A stretch of 12,566 bases of DNA. It comes from Akkermansia muciniphila (lineage in GTDB: Bacteria; Verrucomicrobiota; Verrucomicrobiia; Limisphaerales; SXTU01). Each line of letters opens with the position of its first letter. Within the stretch, counting starts at the first letter, position 1. The stretch is taken from NCBI GenBank assembly GCA_945872195.1, contig CAMBZO010000037.1, positions 1-12,566 on the forward strand, given 5' to 3'. Shown here piece after piece: positions 1 to 5,464 of the stretch. The notes under the pieces were generated by a model. It did not search any database and was not told the origin of the DNA. It worked only from the letters and a program-made list of their open reading frames with translations. Both the position numbers and the translations under genes were made by a program.

Positions 1-594
1 GGGCTGCACAGCGACCGGGTGAGCGAGTTGGCGGGAGAGCGACGCGACGTGCGCATCGTCCCGTTCCGGGGCGAATACTACCAACTTCGGAAAGAGCGCG
101 AGTCGCTCGTGCGGCACCTGATTTACCCCGTGCCGGATCCGGCGTTTCCGTTCCTCGGCGTGCATTACACGCGGATGATTCACGGCGGCATCGAGGCCGG
201 GCCGAACGCCGTGCTGGCGTTTGCGCGCGAGGGTTACACGAAGGCGGACATCTGCGTCGCAGACCTGTGGGATGCAGTGACGTTCAAGGGCCTGTGGAAC
301 TTCCTCGGCCAGCACAAGCGCATGAGCTGGGAGGAAATTAAACGCAGCTTCAGCAAGCGGCTCTTTTGCGAATCACTCCAGCGGCTCGTGCCCGAGATCC
401 GCGAGAGCGACCTCGCGCCCGGCGGCGCGGGCGTGCGTGCGCAAGCCATGTCCCCTGACGGCATGTTGGTGCAGGACTTCTGCCTCGTCGCGCGCCCGAA
501 GGCCCTGCACGTCCTCAACGCGCCCAGCCCGGCGGCCACCGCTTCGCTGGCCATTGGCGAGGAAATTGCGCGGCAAGTGGTGGCAGGCGTCTGA
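1..594 (+). CDS. lhgO: L-2-hydroxyglutarate oxidase/dehydrogenase, C-terminal part (5' end outside window)
   Basis: Flavoprotein of the DAO (FAD-dependent oxidoreductase) family that oxidises L-2-hydroxyglutarate to 2-oxoglutarate. The frame is open from base 1 (reading GLHSDRVSEL), so the gene is cut by the window edge and the GTG at 19 is internal, not a start. The 197 visible residues match the C-terminal half of the E. coli protein block by block: RIVPFRGEYY, then HLIYPVPDPAFPFLGVH, GPNAVLAF, the substrate-side AGVRAQAMSPDG, and the final NAPSPAATASLAIG segment that closes the FAD site. The protein ends about 25 residues earlier than the E. coli one, after the last conserved block, so this is a short tail and not damage. 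The N-terminal Rossmann nucleotide-binding motif lies outside the window. The next gene begins 97 bases downstream on the same strand. Family assignment is confident; the electron acceptor cannot be read from sequence. Confidence 0.93.
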   Translation, partial: GLHSDRVSELAGERRDVRIVPFRGEYYQLRKERESLVRHLIYPVPDPAFPFLGVHYTRMIHGGIEAGPNAVLAFAREGYTKADICVADLWDAVTFKGLWNFLGQHKRMSWEEIKRSFSKRLFCESLQRLVPEIRESDLAPGGAGVRAQAMSPDGMLVQDFCLVARPKALHVLNAPSPAATASLAIGEEIARQVVAGV

Positions 595-691
595 CGCGCC
601 AGCTTTTGGAGCGCGCCGTCGCTGCTGAGCTCTGCCGGCGCATTTCATAGGCGTCCTTGACTCCGAATCGCTCACCGGCAAGCTCGCCCTC

Positions 692-1906
692 ATGCGTTCC
701 GCTTCCTGCCTTGCCCTCTTCACCGTCGCGTTCGTCACTGCCCACGCAGCCGACTGGCCGATGTTTCGCGGCCCCGACCTCAACGGGATTTCCCGTGAGA
801 CTGGTTGGTCGTCCACCTGGGCCGCCGAGGGGCCGAAGGTCGCGTGGCGCGCGAAGCTGGGCGTCGGCTTCTCCACCGTCGTCGTGAGTGGCGGCAAGCT
901 CATCGCCACTGGCCACGATGGTGGCGCGAAGGGACAGGATACCCTTGCGTGTCTCGATGCTGCGACGGGCAAGGAACTCTGGAAGCACAGCTACGCAGCA
1001 CCGCTGGGGAACAAATATTTCGAGGGCGGCACCACGGGCACGCCGACGATTGACGGCGACCGAGTCTTTCACTTGAGCCGCCAGGGCGATTTCTTCTGCC
1101 TCGATTTGGCGACGGGAAAAGTGGTTTACCAGAAGCAGCTCGTGACCGAACTGGGCGTGGATGTGCCCGAGTGGGGCTTCGCTGGTTCACCGCTTGTCGA
1201 GGGCAAGTTGGTCATCCTGAATGTCGGCAGCCACGGCACCGCGCTCGACAAGGCCACGTGCAAGGTCGCCTGGCAAAACGGTAAAAGCTCCGCCGCCTAC
1301 GCGACGGCGATCCCTTTCGACCTCGACGGCACGCGATGCGTCGTGCTGCTCACACATCGCGAGTGCGCAGCGGTGGAAGTGGCGACTGGCAAGCTCCGCT
1401 GGGCCAAGAAGTTCACGTCCGCCTACGACACAAACGCGGGCGCACCGCTGGTGCAGGACGGAGTCGCGTTGATCTCCGGCGAGAACGCGATAGCGGTGAA
1501 GCTAAACCTGCGCGATGGCTCGCCGGTCGCCGGCTGGAAGACGGAGAGCTGGACGCAGTTCAACGCGGGCGTCGTGCTCGGCGGTCACCTCTACACCTTC
1601 CACGGCCAAGCTGGGAAGCCGGCGGACGGCGAGTTGCGCTGCCTCGACTGGCAGACCGGCGCGACGAAGTGGGCGCAGAAGGGCCTCGGCGTCGGCTCGC
1701 TCATGGCGGCGGATGGGAAGCTGATTGTGTTGAGCGAGACGGGTGAGTTGCTCGTGGTTGCCGCGTCGCCCAAGGGATTTGAAGCCCTCGCCCGCACGCA
1801 GGTCGTCGGCAAGAAATGCTGGACCGTCCCCGTGCTGGCCAATGGCCGCATCTTTGTCCGAAATGTGCCGGGTGACTTGCTGTGTCTCGACGTGAGTGGG
1901 AAGTAG
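692..1906 (+). CDS. Secreted PQQ-like beta-propeller repeat protein
   Basis: A 404-residue exported protein. Residues 1-20 are a signal peptide (MRSASCLALFTVAFVTAHAA), and the mature protein starts DWPMFRGP, the usual opening of the PQQ-binding-like propeller proteins abundant in Verrucomicrobia and Planctomycetes. Repeated blade motifs of the form LD.ATGK..W are visible at about residues 88-97 (LDAATGKELW), 137-146, 185-194, 228-237 and 318-327, with a last LDVSGK at the very C-terminus. This fits a seven- or eight-bladed beta-propeller related to BamB and quinoprotein dehydrogenases. There is no obvious catalytic or haem-binding (CxxCH) motif, so it is more likely a binding or scaffold propeller than a dehydrogenase. 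The ATG at 692 is chosen because it gives the intact signal peptide; it is preceded by CCCTC, not by a Shine-Dalgarno. The partner and ligand are unknown. Confidence 0.88.
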   Translation: MRSASCLALFTVAFVTAHAADWPMFRGPDLNGISRETGWSSTWAAEGPKVAWRAKLGVGFSTVVVSGGKLIATGHDGGAKGQDTLACLDAATGKELWKHSYAAPLGNKYFEGGTTGTPTIDGDRVFHLSRQGDFFCLDLATGKVVYQKQLVTELGVDVPEWGFAGSPLVEGKLVILNVGSHGTALDKATCKVAWQNGKSSAAYATAIPFDLDGTRCVVLLTHRECAAVEVATGKLRWAKKFTSAYDTNAGAPLVQDGVALISGENAIAVKLNLRDGSPVAGWKTESWTQFNAGVVLGGHLYTFHGQAGKPADGELRCLDWQTGATKWAQKGLGVGSLMAADGKLIVLSETGELLVVAASPKGFEALARTQVVGKKCWTVPVLANGRIFVRNVPGDLLCLDVSGK

Positions 1907-1954
1907 GCGGGTTGCCTGCGTTCCAGCGAGTTTCCACTTGTGCCGAATTAGAGA
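1904..1954 (+). repeat. Candidate intergenic repeat element A (starts at the TAG stop)
   Basis: The sequence after the propeller gene begins TAGGCGGGT at 1904-1912 and carries GAGTTTCC at 1928-1935 followed by CTTG at 1937-1940. The same blocks occur in the same order after hemL (5375-5403), again starting at the stop codon. The right limit is uncertain because the tRNA promoter region follows. The copy is more degraded than the one after hemL and lacks its outer inverted repeat. Membership in a repeat family is inferred from two or three copies in one window. Confidence 0.35.
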
Positions 1955-1982
1955 TTGAAAGCCGACTGTCGGCTCTTACACT
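1955..1982 (+). promoter_or_regulatory. Candidate sigma-70 promoter for tRNA-Pro, overlapping a perfect hairpin
   Basis: TTGAAA at 1955-1960 and TACACT at 1977-1982 are separated by 16 bases. They are good matches to bacterial -35 and -10 boxes, and would start transcription near 1989, about 30 bases before the tRNA. The spacer is almost filled by an inverted repeat, AGCCGA-CTG-TCGGCT at 1960-1974. This could be an operator-like palindrome, a terminator stem for the propeller gene (no T tract follows) or a piece of a dispersed repeat. Assigned by eye from box quality and position only. Confidence 0.4.
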
Positions 1983-2019
1983 GCCGCCCGCTTGTTCGCT
2001 TGCGAGCAGGAGATTGGTT

Positions 2020-2096
2020 CGGGATGTAGCGTAGCTTGGTAGCGCGTCTGAATGGGGTTCAGAAGGTCGTGAGTTCAAATCTCACCATCCCGACCA
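2020..2096 (+). tRNA. tRNA-Pro, anticodon GGG
   Basis: A complete 77-nt cloverleaf. The acceptor stem CGGGATG (2020-2026) pairs with CATCCCG, followed by discriminator A and an encoded CCA (2094-2096). The D arm is GCGT-AGCTTGGTA-GCGC. The anticodon stem is TCTGA/TCAGA (2047-2051 with 2059-2063) around the loop ATGGGGT, which places GGG at 2054-2056. The variable loop is AGGTC, and the T arm is GTGAG-TTCAAAT-CTCAC. The first base C pairing with G and the overall layout agree closely with E. coli tRNA-Pro(GGG), which reads CCC and CCU codons. The T-rich stretch at 2097-2110 may help termination, but no clear hairpin precedes it. The sulfatase gene ends on the opposite strand 23 bases downstream. 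No integrase or duplicated tRNA 3' end is seen nearby. Confidence 0.97.
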
Positions 2097-2119
2097 TTTC
2101 TTTAGTTTTCCTCACTGCC

Positions 2120-3766
2120 TCACTTCGTGGCTTTTTTCTTCGACTTCTCCGCCTTGCCACCGGCTTGCTCGGGGTCACTGAACGGCGGCTTGTCGAAGGT
2201 GCTGCCGTCGCCGGTCACGCGCGGGTCGTTCGCCTCCTTGAGGAGCTTCATCAATCGCTCAGATTGCGTGCGCTTCTGCACGGCAAAGGCCGGGTCGTCA
2301 GCGAGGTTCTTCACTTGGTCGGGGTCGCTCTTAAGGTCGTAAAGTTCTTCGGCGGGGCGCTTGGCGAAGGCGAGGTCAAAGTGCCACTTCCACTGCGCGT
2401 CGTGCCGGTGCGCGATGAGCCATGTCTTTGTTGGGCTTGCGTCCATGTCGGGGAAAGCGGCGCGTGTGTTGCTCCCGACGTCCTTCAGGTCCGGCGTGCT
2501 CTCGGCGGCGGAATAGGGCGCGCCCATCGGCCAGCGGTCGGGCGCGAAGTTGCGGATGTAGAGGAATTCCGGCGTGCGCAGCGAGCGCATCGGATATGGG
2601 AGGTTGCCCTCGCGCGCGATGCCGACGTGTCGCTCACGACCCGACACAGACCAGTCGCGAGTCGCGTCCACGAGGTCGGCTTGGTCCGACTTGAGCAACG
2701 GCACGAGGCTCTTGCCGTAGAGATTATCCGGCGTTTTCACGCCGCCGATTTCGAGGAAAGTCGGCATCAAGTCCGGCACGCGCACTAGGTCGGTGAGCAC
2801 ACGGCCCGGCTTCGCGCCGGGGAACCGGATGGCCAGCGTCACGGCGGTGCCGTGATCGTAGAGATTGCACTTGCCGCTCGTCACGCCGGGCATTCCGTGG
2901 TCGCCGCTCAAGACGATGACGGTCTTGTCGAGTTCGCCAGCCTCCTCAAGTTTCTTCAAGAGCACGCCGACGTAGGCATCCACCGCTTGGCACTCGCCGA
3001 GATAGTCCGCCACGTCCTCGCGAATCTCCGGCACGTCGGGCATGGACTTGGGCAGCTTGCCCTTGAGCGCGTCCGGCTCGATGCCCCAGAGTTTTTTGCC
3101 GCTGCCCTTGACCCACGAGCGATGCGTCGTGGTGGTGCCGAACCAATAATGCCACGGCTGGCCCGGCTTCCGCGCGGCGAGGAAGTCGTCGAAGTTGCCG
3201 CGCACTTGGCCAAGGATTTTCTCCCGCGCAGCGGCGATTGTCTGCCCGTCCGCGACCAGCTTCGTGACCTCCTCGGAGAAGTTGTTACAGGCGTTTCCGG
3301 CCTTCTGATAAGCGTATTGCTGACCGCCGAAGCCCGCGTCCGCTGGAGTGCCGGGACTCCACACCTTAAAACTCTTGCCGATGTGATAGCCCGCGTCGCG
3401 CAACAGTAGCGGGAAGGTGGGAATCTTCTCGTCCCACACCGCGCCTTGCAGGATGGCCGCGCGGCCTGTCTGGAAGAAGTAGCGGCCTGACAGCAACGAG
3501 CTCCGGCATGGCGTGCAGCTCGGCGCGTTGACGAAGGCGTTCTTGAACAGCACGCCCTCGCGTGCCACTCGGTCTACGTTTGGCGTTTTGACAACGTCGT
3601 TGATGGTGGGCCGGCCATCGAGGCCCTTGTAACAACTGGCGTAGCGCCCCCAGTCATCGGCGAAGACGAAGAGGATGTTCAAGCGCGGAGCCTCCGCAGC
3701 AAAGGTTTGGGCCACCGAGAGAATCAGCCCGGCCAGCAGCGCAAATGTGCGAATCGTGGTGCTCAT
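2120..3766 (-). CDS. Secreted sulfatase (formylglycine-dependent, heparan N-sulfatase-like group)
   Basis: A 548-residue exported hydrolase that removes sulfate groups, probably from sulfated glycans; the exact substrate cannot be read. An N-terminal signal peptide spans about residues 1-24 (hydrophobic LLAGLILSV, then TFAAEA). The alkaline-phosphatase-superfamily fold is shown by metal-binding D37-D38 in FVFADDWG, the formylglycine signature CTPCRSSLLSGR at 84-95 (C84 is the residue to be modified, R88 its partner), H215 in TTTTHRSW, and the second metal site D289-H290 in SGDHGMP. K299 and YDHGT follow. The middle position of the signature is Cys, as in many PVC sulfatases. The C-terminus is lysine-rich (KSKKKATK). 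A formylglycine-generating enzyme is required but none lies in the window. The gene is convergent with the tRNA and divergent from hemL. The start at 3766 gives the complete signal peptide; no Shine-Dalgarno is present. Confidence 0.92.
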   Translation of the reverse strand: MSTTIRTFALLAGLILSVAQTFAAEAPRLNILFVFADDWGRYASCYKGLDGRPTINDVVKTPNVDRVAREGVLFKNAFVNAPSCTPCRSSLLSGRYFFQTGRAAILQGAVWDEKIPTFPLLLRDAGYHIGKSFKVWSPGTPADAGFGGQQYAYQKAGNACNNFSEEVTKLVADGQTIAAAREKILGQVRGNFDDFLAARKPGQPWHYWFGTTTTHRSWVKGSGKKLWGIEPDALKGKLPKSMPDVPEIREDVADYLGECQAVDAYVGVLLKKLEEAGELDKTVIVLSGDHGMPGVTSGKCNLYDHGTAVTLAIRFPGAKPGRVLTDLVRVPDLMPTFLEIGGVKTPDNLYGKSLVPLLKSDQADLVDATRDWSVSGRERHVGIAREGNLPYPMRSLRTPEFLYIRNFAPDRWPMGAPYSAAESTPDLKDVGSNTRAAFPDMDASPTKTWLIAHRHDAQWKWHFDLAFAKRPAEELYDLKSDPDQVKNLADDPAFAVQKRTQSERLMKLLKEANDPRVTGDGSTFDKPPFSDPEQAGGKAEKSKKKATK

Positions 3767-4090
3767 GGTTCGAGTTTAGCGGAACAATTTGTAGGAGCGC
3801 AGCGGAAAAGTGCACGTCATCGAGTGAGTGACAAGTTCTGGACACGTGGGAGGCACTTGTGAAGTGACGCTGCCGGGCGCGCGCCGACGTTCGCGCGCGT
3901 TAACCTCCACACCCGGCGCGAGGAGGAGGAGCGCGAGGCGCTGGTGTGCAACACCGGCTCGCCGTCGCCTTTCCGAGTTGCACGATGGCGGCTTGGGCTG
4001 ACTCGTTTCCGCCAGTCGGCATTCCCGAGCTGAACTGCGAGGCGAAGTTCGCACTCGTCCTTTTCCGCCGCGTCCCGCTATTTTCCTCGC
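3767..4090. other. 324-base divergent intergenic region between the sulfatase gene and hemL
   Basis: No credible gene or remnant is seen on either strand. Frames that are open here are extensions of frames opposite or overlapping hemL. It must hold the promoters for both flanking genes, but no pair of -35/-10 boxes is convincing. The clearest structure is a perfect 7-bp stem, CGCGCGC (3878-3884) with GCGCGCG (3893-3899) and an 8-base loop. CCGGG (3873-3877) and CCCGG (3912-3916) could extend it past a 12-base bulge. No T tract follows, so it is not a standard terminator. A purine-rich run, GAGGAGGAGGAG, follows at about 3920-3931. Confidence 0.6.
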
Positions 4091-5377
4091 ATGATTTCGA
4101 GGGCCAAATCCGAGGCGCTTTTTGCCGAGTCGTTGCAGCACATCCCCGGCGGCGTGAACTCCCCCGTGCGCGCCTTTCGCGCTGTGGGCGGCCAGCCGTT
4201 CTTCGTGCAGTCCGCCAAGGGGGCGCGCGTGACGACAGTGGATGGCGACGAGTTGATTGACTATGTCGGCACGTGGGGGCCGGCCATTCTCGGTCATTCG
4301 CATCCGAAGATCATTTCCGCGGTGAAAGCCGCGGCCGACCACGGCACGAGCTTCGGCATCCCGAACCCGTTCGAGGTCACGATGGCGCGGCTCATCAAAT
4401 CGCTCGTGCCCAATGTGGACAAGGTGCGCATGTGCAACTCCGGCACAGAGGCGTGCATGAGCGCCATTCGGCTGGCGCGCGGCTTCACGCGGCGCGACAA
4501 GTTCATCAAGTTCGACGGCTGCTACCACGGCCACGCGGACTGCTTGCTGGTGAAGGCCGGGTCCGGCGCTCTCACGTTCGGCAACCCCGACAGCGCGGGC
4601 GTCCCCGCTGATACCGCCAAGCACACGCTCGTGTTGCCGTTCAATGACATCGAGGCGCTGAAGGCCAGCTTCGCCGCGAATCGGGGTGAAATCGCGGCCG
4701 TGATCATCGAGCCAGTCCCAGGCAACGGGGGTTTGTATCTGCCGCGTCCGGGCTATCTGGAATTCCTCCGCCAAATCACGGCAGAGCAGGGGGCCGTGCT
4801 CATCTTCGACGAGGTGATGACGGGCTTTCGTCTCGCCCCCGGCGGCGCGCAGGAGCGCTTTGGAATCCGGCCGGACTTGAGTTGCTTCGGAAAAATCATC
4901 GGCGGCGGCCTGCCTGTCGGCGCATTTGGCGGACGCGGTGAGATCATGGATTACCTCGCGCCCTTGGGGCCGGTCTACCAAGCGGGCACGTTGAGTGGGA
5001 ACCCGCTGGCAATGGCGGCGGGGATTGCCGCGCTGGAAGAGTTGCGGGCGGGAGATGCTTACGCGCAGTTGGAAGCCAAAGGCGCAGCGCTCGAAGCCGG
5101 TCTGCGAGAGGCCGCGATGTCCGCTGGCATCCCCGTCACGTTCAACCGCTGCGGCTCGATGTTCTGCGGCTACTTCAGGGGCGAACCGGTCTGGAACCTC
5201 GCCGATGCGATGAAATCCGACCGCGAGCGCTTCAAGAAATACTTCCACGGAATGCTGGCCGAGGGTGTCTATTTCGCGCCGTCGCAGTTCGAGGCCGGCT
5301 TTCTCTCCACCGCGCACACCGAGGCGGACATCGCACACACTGTGCAGGCGGCAGCGCGGGTGATGAAGACGCTTTAG
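4091..5377 (+). CDS. hemL: Glutamate-1-semialdehyde 2,1-aminomutase
   Basis: Cytoplasmic PLP enzyme that converts glutamate-1-semialdehyde to 5-aminolevulinate, the second committed step of the C5 route to haem and other tetrapyrroles. At 428 residues it has the normal family length. It opens with the typical PGGVNSPVRAF (19-29) and has the PLP-phosphate loop CNSGTEA (115-121), FDGCYHGHAD (141-150), the cofactor aspartate D240 in FDEVMTGFR, and the Schiff-base lysine K268 in FGKIIGGGLPVGAFGG. QAGTLSGNPLAMAAG follows at 297-311. All key residues are present, so it should be active. The ATG at 4091 gives the conserved N-terminus; it is preceded by TTTTCCTCGC with no Shine-Dalgarno. hemA and other haem genes are not in the window. 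It is first in a + strand run, 87 bases before the membrane protein. Confidence 0.97.
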   Translation: MISRAKSEALFAESLQHIPGGVNSPVRAFRAVGGQPFFVQSAKGARVTTVDGDELIDYVGTWGPAILGHSHPKIISAVKAAADHGTSFGIPNPFEVTMARLIKSLVPNVDKVRMCNSGTEACMSAIRLARGFTRRDKFIKFDGCYHGHADCLLVKAGSGALTFGNPDSAGVPADTAKHTLVLPFNDIEALKASFAANRGEIAAVIIEPVPGNGGLYLPRPGYLEFLRQITAEQGAVLIFDEVMTGFRLAPGGAQERFGIRPDLSCFGKIIGGGLPVGAFGGRGEIMDYLAPLGPVYQAGTLSGNPLAMAAGIAALEELRAGDAYAQLEAKGAALEAGLREAAMSAGIPVTFNRCGSMFCGYFRGEPVWNLADAMKSDRERFKKYFHGMLAEGVYFAPSQFEAGFLSTAHTEADIAHTVQAAARVMKTL

Positions 5378-5426
5378 GCGGGTAGCTGCGGAGTTTCCGC
5401 TTGGAACGAAAGTCGGTTCAGCTACC
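5375..5426 (+). repeat. Candidate intergenic repeat element B, foldable as a three-way junction
   Basis: Starting at the hemL stop codon (TAGGCGGGT, 5375-5383), the outer arms GGTAGCTG (5381-5388) and CAGCTACC (5419-5426) are an 8-bp perfect inverted repeat. Between them is GCGGA-GTT-TCCGC (5388-5400, sharing one base with the outer arm), then a weaker GAAC/GTTC pairing. It shares ordered blocks with the stretch after the propeller gene (1904-1940). In reverse orientation it shares GTAGCTG and AAGCGGA with the stretch after moaE (9560-9584). No T tract follows, so a classic intrinsic terminator is unlikely. Confidence 0.5.
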
Positions 5427-5464
5427 GTCGCGCCTCAGCGGACACAGTGACCGTCTCAATTCTC

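Noticed and set aside
2020..2096. tRNA-Pro as an attachment site for an integrated element
   Set aside because: There is no integrase, no duplicated tRNA 3' end and no change in gene content next to it.
2036..2788. A 250-codon + strand frame running out of tRNA-Pro into the sulfatase antisense
   Set aside because: It starts inside the tRNA and otherwise mirrors the sulfatase gene, which has all its active-site residues.
3776..5338. A 520-codon open frame on the - strand, opposite hemL and running into the 3767-4090 spacer
   Set aside because: It is codon-aligned antisense to hemL, whose family and catalytic residues are complete. The translation resembles no protein.
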